Of a stretch of DNA of 46,434 bases, positions 10,979-21,843 are shown one piece after another. The stretch is taken from positions 102,591-149,024 of the forward strand of contig NW_004457356.1 in assembly GCF_000313135.1 (NCBI RefSeq). Direction: 5' to 3'. The notes beneath the pieces are model-generated. The model was not told the origin of the DNA and did not search any database. It worked only from the letters and a program-made list of their open reading frames with translations. Source of the DNA: Acanthamoeba castellanii str. Neff (lineage: Eukaryota > Discosea > Longamoebia > Acanthamoebidae). Both the position numbers and the translations under genes were made by a program. Numbering within the stretch: the stretch's first letter is position 1; each line of letters begins with the position of its first letter.

Positions 10979-11894
10979 ATGCGAAGAGCATTTGGTGCGG
11001 CCTGCCGCCGCATATCCACCACGAGGCCCCTCAACGCGCGAGGAGGGGCGTGTTATGCGAAAGGGCTGCTGGGCCGCTGTAAGACAACAACGCCCAGGAG
11101 TACTACTACTTCACCAGCAACAGGGGCCGGTCGACATGCTGGTCCGCCACGGTCCTGCAGGACGAGCAACAACGGCAGCAGCGGCGGCAGGGATCCCAGC
11201 GCTGGAGTCGCCACGACGAGTTCAGCGGCAGCTTCGTCACGCACGACACGCCTGCTGGCGCTGGCAGGTGCCGGCCTGAATGGTGTGGTGGACTGGCAGC
11301 AGCTGGCTGGCGTGGTGGATGCGGGGCCTTTGCGACCACCGAACCCTCGCGCGACCTGTGCGTGGCCACACACTGCTCCCCCACTTTCCTCCACTCCCTC
11401 CCTACGCCTGTGCTCGCCAGCTCTTTTCTCCGACGATGTCGCCACCTCTCGTCTCGGTAGGCTGCTGAGCAAGTTGTGCGTGAGCCCCCCCCTCCACCAC
11501 ACCCCAACCCAACCCAACCTTTTGGTGTTCAAGACACCTGACCCTTCCTCCATGTCTGTCGCCCCGTGGACCACGTGGTTGCGCGCTCCAGGTGGCACGG
11601 GGTGCTGCTGGGGCTGCGGGCAGCGGAGCTGTGCGTGCGCTTCGCGCCGCTGGTGGTGCTCTACCCGGTGTGCGTCTACGTGCTCCCCACGTGGGCCGAG
11701 GACCTCTGGTACCGACTGCTGACATGGAGTCTTCGCCACTCTGGTCCCTGCTTCATCAAGGTATGTATGTAATGTATTTAATGTATGTGAGCCCACCTCC
11801 TCCCTCCCTCCCTCCCTCCCGGTACGAGCGCTGGACTTATGGCCAGCGCCCTCTTCCCACTCACCCCTCTGACGTAACGTGGCGGTTTGTGGGA

Positions 11895-11930
<36 letters not shown>

Positions 11931-13996
11931 CGGTAGCTGGGACAGTGGCTGTCGACGCGTCGCGATCTGCTGCCGGAGCACCTGTGCCACAGGCTGGCTG
12001 GGCTGCGCAGTCAAGCACCAGCTCACGCCATGCGCCACACGCGGCGCGTGTTCAGAAAGGCGTTCGGGCGGGACATCGGACAGATCTTCTCCCAATTCCC
12101 CACCACGCCGATTGCCTCGGGAGCCGTGGCCCAGGTTGGTGTCCCCCTCTTGGCCGCCGCCGCCGCCGCCAGAGTGGCAATTACAATGGCTGACGCAAGT
12201 TCTCTCCTCGTCCTCCTCTCTCGTCTGTTTACGCGGTGTGTCGTGTGTACGCCCATGGCCTCATGCGCGTACCTCTAGGTCTACCGGGCCACACTGAAAG
12301 CGCCGATCGATGGCGTGTCCGAAGTAGCCGTAAAGGTGAGGCATCCGCACGTGAGGGAGCACATCACGCGCGACCTCGCCCTCCTCCAAGGCCTCGTGTG
12401 CGTCATCGAGTGGGTCTGGGACGCGCCTTGGCTTCAATTGGGCGCCAACGTACAGAACTTTGCATCCAGGTACGCCCTCCCCGCCTGGGTGGGGCGTGGT
12501 GGCGGCTCATCGCTCACGCACTCTCGCTTTTGACCCTCCCCAAATATTATTCATCGTCATCGATTATTCTCTCTGCGCGCGTGTGCACGTGTGTGCGTGG
12601 ACCACGCGTGCATTCATGTATGCCGGGCCTTTGAATTCTGCAGGATGAGCGCCCAATGCAATTTGGCCGTGGAGGCGGGCAACCTGGTCCACTTTAAGCA
12701 GAACTTCAGGGACGCCCGGTCCATTCGGTTTCCCACGCCCGTGGAGGGTTTCTATCATCCTCTCGTGCTGGTCGAGTCCTTCGAGCCTGGCATCCACGTC
12801 GAACGGTATTACCATTGGCGCTCGCCGCTCGCAAGCGACCGCTCTTCGCACCACGCACCACGCACCACGCACCACGCACCACGCACCACGCACCACGCAC
12901 CACGCACCACGCACCACGCACCACGCACCACCCCATGCACGCATGCGCGCGGTGCCACCAGGTTCACCCGAGAGGACATCGCCCCTGACGTCCGCAAAAC
13001 CATAGCTTCAGGTTGGTTGATTATGGTTGGTTATGGTTGGGGCACTCACATACGCCCCGGACCCCTCTAGTCCGAGCTCACGGCTAATCGATCTTCTCCT
13101 TTTTGTCACGCCGCAGTGGGGATGGACGCCTTCTTGAAGATGATGTTGGTCGACAATTTTGTCCATGCCGACCTGCACCCGGGGAACATCCTCGTGGACG
13201 ACGGCCGGGACGCGGGTTCGTCACCGCAGGTCGTGCTCCTCGACGTGGGCCTCATCACTCAGCTCTCCGAGAAGGACAGGGACAACTTCCTCAAGCTCTT
13301 CTCGGCTGTGGTCGCAGGTGAGCCCCTCTTGACTCTCCTCGGCCGGTGTAGGGCTAACGCACTGTTTCCACCTCCTTGGCACACACACACACACACTGCG
13401 GCCAGGCGATGCTGCCTTGGTAGGCCACCTCATCACCGATGGGCAAGATCACCTCACGCCTCAGGTGGTCCAACAGTTTACTGGTGCGCGCGTCCCTCGC
13501 GCTTGTCCCTCCACTCATTCCCATTCCGTTTCTGACCCCTCGTTGGTGAACACCACCATGCACCTTCCTGGCGCATCAACACTCGCGAGTACAGAGGAGG
13601 TGGGCCGGCTGATGGCCAAGGTCAAACTCACCCGGCTCGACGAGGTTCCGCTCTCGGAGATCTTTTTCGAGATGCTGAGCATCGCACGAAGGAACAAGGT
13701 CATCCTGGAGGCCAACTTTACAACATTGATCATCGGCACCGTGGTGATTGAAGGTATCCCCCCCCCTCCTTCGTCCGTGGTAAGTGCGGGCGGCCCTCAC
13801 CACCGCGTGCACCTGGGCTCACACGTGCGTGCGTGTGCCTGGTACCGTAGGCCTCGGTCGACAGCTCGACCCCGATCTCAATCTCCTGCAGCGGGCGGTG
13901 CCCCTACTGGTGAAGGACCGGGCCATTCGGGATGCCTACATCAAGGCCCGCCTCTCGGCCCGGCTGCCCTCGCTCTTCCGTCCGACGTCCGTGTGA
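10979..13996 (+). CDS. ADCK2: ADCK2-like mitochondrial UbiB/ABC1 atypical kinase
   Basis: UbiB-family protein linked to coenzyme Q metabolism in mitochondria (family knowledge). ATG 10979 begins MRRAFGAACRRISTTRPLNA, an Arg/Ser-rich, acid-free leader like a mitochondrial targeting peptide. A hydrophobic stretch, LCVRFAPLVVLYPVCVYVL, lies near 11630. The UbiB signature KxGQ is formed across an intron (PCFIK|LGQWLSTRRDLLPEHLC). Then come the loop PIASGAVAQVYRATL, the Lys of EVAVKVRHPHVREH, and the catalytic block DNFVHADLHPGNILVDDG followed by VVLLDVGLITQLSEKDRDNF. The last exon ends SLFRPTSV with TGA at 13994-13996. Insert pattern and order suit ADCK2 rather than COQ8. One intron holds a (CACCACG)n array and another (ACGC)n. 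It is convergent with POLA2. Confidence 0.88.
12848..12931. repeat. (CACCACG)n minisatellite in an ADCK2 intron
   Basis: About eleven uninterrupted 7-bp units between two UbiB-kinase exons. Confidence 0.85.
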
Positions 13997-14175
13997 ACTC
14001 GCAGACGGTCTGTGTCCCCGCCGAGGACTCCAAGTACGGCGGAGCGTTGTTTATTTTCTTGGATCGACCACGCGTGCGGTGCGTGCGTGCTGGCGGTTCT
14101 CCCCACAATCAAGCTTGCGTCATCCACCGCCATTGCTGTACAAGAGCACCAGCGCTGGTAACGCACCGGTGATGA

Positions 14176-16821
14176 TTAAAGTCGCAGGACCTTGATCTCC
14201 AGCCTCTCCACCGTGGTCGTGGTGGCCACCGGAGCCCGATGGAGAGTGAGCAAGGCCGCAGTGCCATATGCAGCGCCATCCACAGCAAAGCCCGGGTTCA
14301 CGCACGCTGCTCCTTCGACGACCCGCGCAAAAGGCGAAAGGCAAGAGGGCACCACGAGCACCTGTTTTCCGCCACACACGCGCGCGGGTATGCGTGCATT
14401 GCCGCACAGGCTGGTCAGATGGCACTGTACGTAGAAAAGAGAGCAAAGCGACGTACATCTGGCACGTAGGGCAGCTCCGTCTTAAAAAGCTGCGTCGAGT
14501 CCAGGGGCACACCCGGCGCGGGCGGGTGCACAGGGTAGAAGCTGCCCTGTTTGAGCAGGTGGCCAGCCAATCGGGCAGGGTGCCGTTCTTCGAGGTGATC
14601 TCCCCTGGTGAGGTAGACAGTAGACAGCAGACAGCGACCCACAGGGTCAGCGTCACTACCGACTGGCGTGAGGTGGGCGGGAAGGGGTTGGTGCGCACTT
14701 GACGAGCTCCTGCCGTGCGATGTCGGCCAAGACATCGTGGGAAGTGAGGCCTAGGGCAAGGCCATTGATACGCACAAGGCTCGGGTTGGCCACCAGATGA
14801 AGTCCTCGCTGTTTGCCTCCCTGGTCCACCGCGTCAAGGGATGAGGCCGAGGCCGTGTGGACCGGTGGTTTTCAAGAAAGCCGCAGAGGAGAAGGCTCAT
14901 ACCGAAGTGTCGTAGGGGGGCTGAGGGTACACGGTGTGGTGATGGGCGTCGCGTAGCGACGGGACCAGGACGAGCTCCGGCGTGCTGTGCAGAGAGGAGA
15001 GAGAGGCGCGCAGAGGCCGAAGCAAGTTCTTCTCAAAGATCACCTCGAAGGGCGTGTCGGGCACGCCGAGAGAGCCCGATTCCCAGATCTACATCACGCA
15101 GCACCGGTGAGCCGCCAGAGACAGAACATCAGTTCTTGTGTCGTGTGTGTGTCGTGTGTGTGTCGTGTGTGTGTGTCGTGTGTGTGTGTCGTGTGTGTGT
15201 GTCGTGTGTGTCGTGAGAGAGAGAGAGAGAGAGAGGAGCCCCGGTGCAGGCTCGGTGGCAGCTCGCAAAGCGCGGAAAGGGTACCTGAGCGTCGACGAAC
15301 GGACCGAAGAGAATGACGGCATGCACGGCGTGCACCTTGGCTACCTCGACGATGGCAGGGAGAGCCGAGGACTGATACGACCACTGAGCGTATAAGCGAC
15401 GAAAATAAGGAACAGTTAGCCGGCTTGTTCTGGGTGGTGGCGTGTGCGCGTGCGTGTGTGTTCACACTGACGCAGTGGCGGTCAGTCGCCCGTACATCTT
15501 TCGAGGTTGCCACGGTGTAGGGTCCCGCGGCGACCAGAGCTTTTAAGTGGGTCGACGGCGGAGGAGCGAAAATCGAGGGAGAGCGGAGAGGTCGAGCGTC
15601 ATCAAAAAGTCGCTGGGCAACGAGCTTTTTGCCATCCAGGTTGGATCCCTCGACGCCGATTACCTGACCGGGGAAAAGGCTGCAGGAGTCGATCGACCGA
15701 AGATCGAGCCTGGTGCATCTCTCTTGTCAGTGGACAGATCATGCAGCTGTATGGAAACACATAGAGCTGTAGAAATCGACCAAGCGCGCCAGACAGATCT
15801 TGTGGATCGCCCAGCTGCCTGAGGCAAAAGAAGAGAGGGCGTACCGGGTGCGAGGTTGACCACTACCCACGGTGCTCTGGACGTAGACGCCCAGCTCGTC
15901 TATGGAGGACTCGCCGCTGCCTGCCTTGACGCATACGCGGGCCACGCAGTACAGCTTCTCGCTGTGCACGTGCATTGAACCCACGCCGGGGAAGCCGAAT
16001 CGCTCGGCCAGCCGCTCGCCAGTTCTGGTGAGCGCGTCATCGAAGGAGTGCGTGCGGGCAACGGCTTTGTCGCTCTGGTATCGGTACGGATGACCTCCCG
16101 TGCTGCCCCCCACCACCTCCACTTCTGCCGGCGCCGCCTCTTCCCCTTCTCCTCCCTGGCCGGCTTGGGGCACCTCGCCGCCTCCCTCCCCGACTGTCTC
16201 CTCTCCAGAAGAGGATAGTGGAAGAGCGGCGTCAGGGAGCAGGTGTGCTTCCACCTTCCCGCTGGGCGCTCTTCGCTCCAGCGCCGCCATGCCGCCCGGC
16301 GGGACTGTTGAACTCCCGGCCCCTCGGGACATCCGCATCGCCGCGCCGTCCACTTCGCCGCCTCCGCCTCCCCCCTCGTCCTTTCCTTGGGTGCTGCCCC
16401 TTGCTCCCACTTCGCGCGGTGGACCCTGCAGCAGCTCTCTGCGACCCCCCTCCCCGCCCAAAAACATAAAGCGCGCGCACAGTTCGGCACGGAAGGGCAC
16501 AAGAAGAGAGAAGAGGAGGTCAGGAATATACCTGTCGGTGGTCCGGGCGCCAGCAAAGGCTCTGCGGGCAGGTTTGGAAGGTCGGGCAACGGCGTTGGCC
16601 TTCAACCACTCTTCGAAGCGTGTCATGAGGGCAGAGGTGGGGGTAGAGCTCTGCCCAACCTTTTCGTTGATGAGGAAAGACTCCCATTTGATAGCCAAGT
16701 CGCTCGGAGACTGGCCATGGACGGTACAGAGTTGGAGAGCCCTATTAACGAGAGCGCCGTCGTTAAGATCTTGCTTGATTGCTGCAAACTCGCGGCGCAA
16801 CTCTGCCTCTCTGCCTGCCAT
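14176..16821 (-). CDS. POLA2: DNA polymerase alpha subunit B
   Basis: Regulatory B subunit of the DNA polymerase alpha-primase complex, which starts replication in the nucleus. ATG 16821 gives MAGREAELRREFAAIKQDLN, then a small helical N-domain (ALQLCTVHGQSPSDLAIKWE) and a Pro/Ser-rich linker. The OB-fold and inactive calcineurin-like phosphoesterase parts are recognisable by DSCSLFPGQVIGVEGSNLDG, ALVAAGPYTVATS, VHAVHAVILFGPFVDAQVPF, LVLVPSLRDAHHHTVYPQPP, VRINGLALGLTSHDVLAD, FYPVHPPAPGVPLDSTQLFK and the ending NPGFAVDGAAYGTAALLTLH...IKVLRL. All line up in order with animal POLA2. The stop TAA is at 14176. GT-AG introns include a (GTGTGTC)n tract at 15139-15235. The 221-bp divergent promoter carries two E2F-like boxes. 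Confidence 0.92.
15139..15235. repeat. GTGTGTC / GA microsatellite in a POLA2 intron
   Basis: Repeated CGTGTGTGTGT units ending in (GA)n. Confidence 0.8.
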
Positions 16822-16868
16822 TGCCGTTGCGCTTCGTCCTACTTCGGAAAGAGAAATGGATTAGCTTG

Positions 16869-16879
16869 TTCCCGCCAAA
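16869..16879 (-). promoter_or_regulatory. E2F-like box 1 in the POLA2 promoter
   Basis: TTCCCGCCAAA, on the minus strand TTTGGCGGGAA, 48 bp upstream of the POLA2 ATG. POLA2 is a classic E2F target in animals and plants. Confidence 0.55.
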
Positions 16880-16884
16880 GCCGC

Positions 16885-16898
16885 AAAAGGCGGGAAAA
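16885..16898 (+). promoter_or_regulatory. E2F-like box 2 in the POLA2 promoter
   Basis: AAAAGGCGGGAAAA, a half-consensus GGCGGGAA 6 bp from box 1 and in opposite orientation. Confidence 0.45.
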
Positions 16899-17042
16899 CC
16901 AGGCTCTGACGTAAGCATTGGTGTCGACAATTGCTGCTGGCGACAACGCGGCACGTGCTGGCGGGGAGAAATCAGATTGTGTAAAGAGATTGACTGTCTT
17001 GCCGGCCTCCTTGCCAGGACAGAGGACAGGATCTCGGCCAAG

Positions 17043-19363
17043 ATGTCCCAACATCGTCCGCACGCCAGCGCCACTCCCTATGAAGGTACTCTATGCAAGC
17101 CTTACCTCCTCCCCACATTCTCCTTCCCAGTTTTCATGGCGATTTGAACCTGGCCCTCCCCCCCCAAGCAGATGAATCCGCATCAAGTAATGTACGACTG
17201 CGAGCTCACTCCAACGCATCGCCCCCGCACCAGCAGCCCACGCCTCCAGCTAGCAAAGGACCCTCACGCTCGAGCCCAACGCGCAGCTCACCATCGCGAG
17301 GCTCGCGTGCTCGTCCTTCCGCTCCTCCACCTGGGCTGTACAGTCGCCCGCATAGGGCACAGCCACCCTACTCAGCAGCTACTGCTACTTCGTCGTGGGT
17401 AGGCGCACGTGGGAGAGAGTACACGGATGCGCTCGGGGAGCCTGTGGACGCGTCGAACACTGCCAGCAAGCACGTGGCGGAGGGCACGCGCCCTCTACGC
17501 GACGAGTCGTCGTTCATTGACAACTTCTTTGCGAGCGGGGAGACGGTTCTAGTTGCGCCTGCAGCTCTTAGACCAGACGCTCAAGTCGAGGATGCTACGA
17601 GCGACGTTAACCATCACCGCGACGAAGAAACAGGTGGAGCAATGACCGACAGCGACGTTCTCGGCGTCCGTGTCCCTGGTGTTGGTCATGCCAGCACCAG
17701 CACCAGTGCAAGCTCTGATGCCGCCGGGACTCCCACGCGTACCCAGTCTCGGTTCAGTAGCTGGTTCCATGAGCCGGCCCAAGAAGGCATGCTTCCCTGT
17801 TGTGCCGCGTCGATGCTTCCTCGTTTTGTTTTTTCTTCCCTCCTCGCTGATGCGTGACCACCACGCCACGGACCTGCCACTCACATACTCGTCATGGCGC
17901 GCATCCAACAGACCCTGAGAGAGACGGCCTGACAGTCACCGGTTGGGATAATAGAAAGGCACAATTCCCTAGCGTCACGCCCGAGTCTGGTTCGTGGCGG
18001 CGCCGGCCTTCAGATCCACCTCGCAGGTGAATTTTGACCTACCCCCTCTCCATGCCATGGTTCTTCCTTATGCTCGCCCATGCCTTCTGCGCGCTTCAAT
18101 GCGGCGTGTGGTGGTGTTGCTGACGTGGGTGTGCAGGGAAGAGCGGCCTGCCGACAATACCAAATCCTGGCGCAGAGGGCCGCCTGGGGTAATGCCAGCC
18201 GAACCGGTCGTTCGTGGCGCTTCCTCTTCTCTGGGGCACTCGGCGACTCGACCCGCCATCGGAAAGGAGAAGGACCAACAACGGAAGCCCCCGCGGCCGA
18301 GAGATCGCGGCAGAGACGAACCAGAGGACAAGAAAAAGAAGGACGGCAGTAGCAGGCGATCCGTGGCACCTCCGCCCGGCTTTGCTTCGGCGGGTGAACA
18401 AAAAGTACGCACGCGCTCTTGGGCACAAATCTGGTCATGTACTGACTCGTAGCGCCTCTGTCCTACTGCTGCAGCGTATCAGCCCGCCGCCTGGATTCGG
18501 CCAAGACCTAGCCATAGCCAAGGAAAGTCAACCAGCCGACTCGCCCACCGCCGTCCCTTCCCCTCTACATAGAGACAGCAGCCAAGACGCAACAGAAACC
18601 ATGGCGTCGGTACGACAAAGAACCACGCGTCATCTGACTGAAACCTTTCTGACTCAGTCCACCACGACCACCTCATCGTCTCCCAGCAGCACGACGTTGA
18701 CCACATCTCCGCGGTCGCGAAGACTTCCAATTCAGGAAGTATTCCCACCGACCATCCTCAGCAGCCTGAGGTGGGGTCCCTCCTTGGATCTGCCGCGCCA
18801 CACATTTCCGCACCGCCTCTGCAGGCCTCCGCCCCATCCGTGTCAGCGTCCAATCCACGGACAAGGAGCCTGAAGAACTACCTGCCAGCTGCTAGAAGCA
18901 ACGCCAAGTCCCTTCCTTCCCTTGCTGCCACTTTACCTCTCAGCTTCTCAGCTTCCACCTCAGCTGCCTCCTCCCCCTTCCCCCCTCTCGGGCAGCAGCA
19001 GCCATTCTCCGCACCTCTAGCCACGCTCTCTCCTCCGCCACACTTTCTCTCTGCACCTCTTCGTCCTGGCCTGGCCCCACCACATTCTTCTGGTCTTCTC
19101 GGAAGCATGCATCACACAGACGGTGGCCCCTTCCCCCTGGTGCGGCACCAGCCTCCCACTCTTGTTGTGCATGTCCACCTATCATTGCTCTTTTCTTTTT
19201 TAGGCTCGATTGTCAGGCGCATACACGGCCGAGTACGCCAATGGGCTCCAATCCCTCACATACGCACCAAGGCCAGACAAAGGTAAGCAAACCATTTGCT
19301 AAGGCTTGATCCAGCTCACACACTCACCCTACCCGCCTAGGTCAACCTTTGGGACAGGAGTAG
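17043..19363 (+). CDS. Low-complexity protein with three PPPG[L/F] motifs
   Basis: I do not recognise a folded domain. ATG 17043 (MSQHRPHASATPYEG) is followed by exons rich in Ser, Pro, Ala, Thr and charged residues, predicted disordered. Three motifs stand out: SAPPPGLYSRP at about 17317-17345, VAPPPGFASAG at about 18363-18390 and SPPPGFGQD at about 18481-18505. PPPG followed by a hydrophobic residue is the consensus ligand of GYF domains, which bind translation-repression and splicing factors, so a role as an mRNP scaffold is a guess. There is also a basic-acidic patch (RPRDRGRDEPEDKKKKDGSS). A penultimate exon reads ARLSGAYTAEYANGLQSLTY and splices to a short tail GQPLGQE with TAG at 19361-19363. 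It is divergent from POLA2; the foldback element begins 137 bp downstream. Confidence 0.6.
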
Positions 19364-19500
19364 CTGTTCCGCTGCCTGGGACACATCCGTGGCACAACAT
19401 CTCATCCAAATACAATGAAGACAGTGTTATCCCCCTTACTCTTCTCGCCCCTTCGTACGATCTCACCGTGAAGATAAAGCCCACCCAAATGCATTATGGG

Positions 19501-19835
19501 CAGGCGGAGTTAATACTTGTAAATTTTCTGCGGCCACCACCACACAGGCAAGATGACCCGTTTGCGCGCTTGCTCTGAAAGCTTTTGATCTGCCGTTTTG
19601 TTCAAAATGCGCCGCAGCGCATGGGCTCCAAGATGTGATAGGATTCAGACCTCTAGGATGCCTCATTGGGCCGCTAGGACCCAATCATCCCACGACCGAT
19701 ATCACGCGTGTTCTAGCTTGCCTTGTAAGCTCCTGACCTCGCGTTGGGTTCAAAATGCGCCGCAGAGCACGGGCTTCAAGATGTGATAGGATTCAGCCCT
19801 CTAGGATGCCTCATTGGGCCGCTAGGAACTTTCAG
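19501..19835 (+). repeat. Left inverted arm of the foldback element
   Basis: Reverse complement of 21358-21692. It contains two tandem copies, 148 bp apart (starting 19601 and 19749), of a monomer that begins TTCAAAATGCGCCGCAG and runs through CTAGGATGCCTCATTGGG to GCTAGGA. A third, decayed copy of the later part of the monomer (from GGGCTTCAAG) lies at about 20040-20110. Confidence 0.9.
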
Positions 19836-20371
19836 TGCATCAGTATGTAGCAAATTTTTTCGACGACCCCACACCGAGAGCAGTGTTTTTGTCGCTTGCC
19901 TTGAATGCTGTGGGGAGGCTGTTGCACTCACCTCCGACACGGCCACGCGCATCGTTCCTCCCACCTGTAACAGAGGCAACCGAAACGAGTAATTGCATGA
20001 GTAACACTAGTGGCTCACTCATAACTCACTTCGGGTCCTAACAAGATTAGGGCTTCAAGCTGTGATAGGACTCCGCCCTGTAAGTTGGCGTATTGGGCCG
20101 CTCACACCCGAGATCACTGGTTTGCTTGCCTTGCAAGGCAAGCCCTTGACCTTTGAGGAGGGAGAGGATTGGCCGGATGTGAGTGCGAAAACGCGTAGAA
20201 CGCGTTAAACGTGTTGACCATACGCGTATGTCTCGCGTAAGCTACGCGTCGCCGGCGCATGGGCTACGCAGGGACGACAAGTGAAAATGCAGTTTTTAGG
20301 AACTCGAAAAATCAATTATCAACTATTTTGAATCGAAATTAGACAATCCTGGGGGGAGTCAGCTCTGCTTG

Positions 20372-20729
20372 AGGGGATGCAACGAAAACGAGTAACACTC
20401 GTTAAACGCGTTTAACTAGTTTAACTAGTAACACTGATTACTCGTTTAACTACCTGCCCACTCGTCGAACGTGTGGGCCACTTGTGAAACGAGTGGAGAA
20501 TGTGTGAAACGAGTAGAGAACGTGTGAAACGAGTAAAAACCGCGTGGAACGAGTAAAACCCGCGTGGAACGAGTAAAAAATGCGTAAATAACGAGTAAAA
20601 CGAGTAAATAATGAGTTAAAGGAGTAAAAAAACGCCTAAAAAACGAGTAAAATGACCACAAACCACCTGTGGCAACACTGATTAAACGCTTTAAGCGCAG
20701 TAGTTCTACGCGTTGTCGTTGCATCCCCT
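20372..20729. mobile_element. Nested MITE-like element with AACGAGTAAA tandem core
   Basis: A 358-bp unit bounded by a perfect 14-bp inverted repeat, AGGGGATGCAACGA at 20372-20385 and its complement at 20716-20729. The repeat continues imperfectly inward (AACGAGTA versus CAACGCGTAG). The interior is a degenerate tandem array of about 10-22 bp units based on AACGAGTAAAA and GTGTGAAACGAGTAGAG, most regular from 20460 to 20655. It has no coding capacity. It sits inside the larger foldback element, so it either inserted there or forms its core. Confidence 0.65.
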
Positions 20730-20919
20730 TACAAGAAGATGAAATTACGATTTAGATTTTGAATAAGATCAGCTCACTTCTCAAGTGTGTGAGGGCGTAC
20801 CTTTACAGGGCGGTGGGTGCTGCAGTGAGGTGCGGCACTGAACGTACCTTGGGCGCTCACGAGCCGCGGACGTCGCGGTTCACCGCGGAAGTCGGGGTTC
20901 TTTCAGACCTGGTAGCCTT

Positions 20920-21310
20920 CCGTCTTGTAGCTTATGGTCTAATTGGTCTGGAACATGATTGGCAGCCCGCCAGCTATCAAGGCAAGCGAGAAGACTGATG
21001 CGCCTTGATTGAGAGTGTGACTTTCGAGGTACAAGTTGTGAGCGAACAGCCCACTGTAGCGGCTTGAATCGCTCGCCATCTTGTAGCCCATGGTCTAATT
21101 GGTGTGTAAAAAGATTGGCAGCCCGCTAGCTATCAAGGCAAGCGAGAAAACGGGCGAGCTTTAACTGGCAGCGTAATTATCGCGGTACAAGTTGTGAGGC
21201 GACAAACGCACGGTAGCGCCCTGAGTCATGCGCCATCTTGTAGCCCATAGTCTTATTGGTCTGGAAAAAAATTTGCAGGCTACCAGCTATCAAGGCAAGC
21301 GAGAAAAACA
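20920..21310 (+). repeat. Three tandem copies of a ~155-bp repeat inside the foldback element
   Basis: Copies start near 20923, 21078 and 21232. Each reads TCTTGTAGC, then ATGGTCTAATTGG or a close variant, then CTATCAAGGCAAGCGAGAA. The spacers share GGTACAAGTTGTGAG. Divergence between copies is clearly higher than between the outer arms, so they are older. Confidence 0.75.
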
Positions 21311-21357
21311 GTGCTCTCGGTCGAGTGGCCAAGAAAAATTGCAAACTTGCTCAGAAA

Positions 21358-21692
21358 CTGAAAGGTCCTAGCGACCCAATGAGGCATCCTAGAGGGCTGA
21401 ATCCTATCACATCTTGAAGCCCGTGCTCTGCGGCGCATTTTGAACCCAACGCGAGGTCAGGAGCTTACAAGGCAAGCTAGAACACGCGTGATATCGGTCG
21501 TGGGATGATTGGGTCCTAGCGGCCCAATGAGGCATCCTAGAGGTCTGAATCCTATCACATCTTGGAGCCCATGCGCTGCGGCGCATTTTGAACAAAACGG
21601 CAGATCAAAAGCTTTCAGAGCAAGCGCGCAAACGGGTCATCTTGCCTGTGTGGTGGTGGCCGCAGAAAATTTACAAGTATTAACTCCGCCTG
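21358..21692 (-). repeat. Right inverted arm of the foldback element
   Basis: Mirror copy of 19501-19835 with the same two internal monomers in opposite orientation. It ends CTCCGCCTG at 21692, and the next bases belong to a CpG-free stretch. Confidence 0.9.
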
Positions 21693-21843
21693 TGGCTTGT
21701 GTAAGGACATGGTTCTGTGGTTTGGCTAAGCCCACAGATATTATTGTTTTTGAGGGGCCTTGTACTGCAGCTGGCACACCCTCTGGTCATGCAGACAGTG
21801 AGGACAGAGGAGCCACCTGGTGCAAACCTGCTTTAAGTTTGGT

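Larger units (their letters stand above)
19501..21692. mobile_element. Foldback-type non-autonomous DNA transposon
   Basis: A 2192-bp element bounded by two 335-bp inverted arms (19501-19835 and 21358-21692), both beginning CAGGCGGAGTTAATACTTGT from the outside. The only differences I see between arms are two substitutions near the inner end, so the arms are young or homogenised. No transposase-like reading frame is present, so it must depend on an autonomous relative. GC is lower than in the neighbouring genes, and it carries tandem and subterminal repeats and a nested smaller element. No clear target-site duplication is visible (left flank ATTATGGG, right flank TGGCTTGT). It lies between the 3' ends of two convergent genes. 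Confidence 0.85.

Noticed and set aside
12848..12931. Regular short repeats that could suggest a CRISPR-like array
   Set aside because: The 7-bp unit is uninterrupted, has no spacers and sits in an intron of a eukaryotic gene.
19306..19578. Frame STFGTGVAVPLPGTHPWHNI as a further exon of the PPPG protein
   Set aside because: The upstream donor phase (AAA G|GTAAGC) joined to the acceptor CCTAG gives GQPLGQE and a stop at 19361; this frame would need another phase and runs into the transposon.
19598..19786. 62-residue frame present identically on both strands (also 21407-21595)
   Set aside because: It lies wholly inside the inverted arms of the foldback element. Identity reflects the repeat, not a conserved protein.
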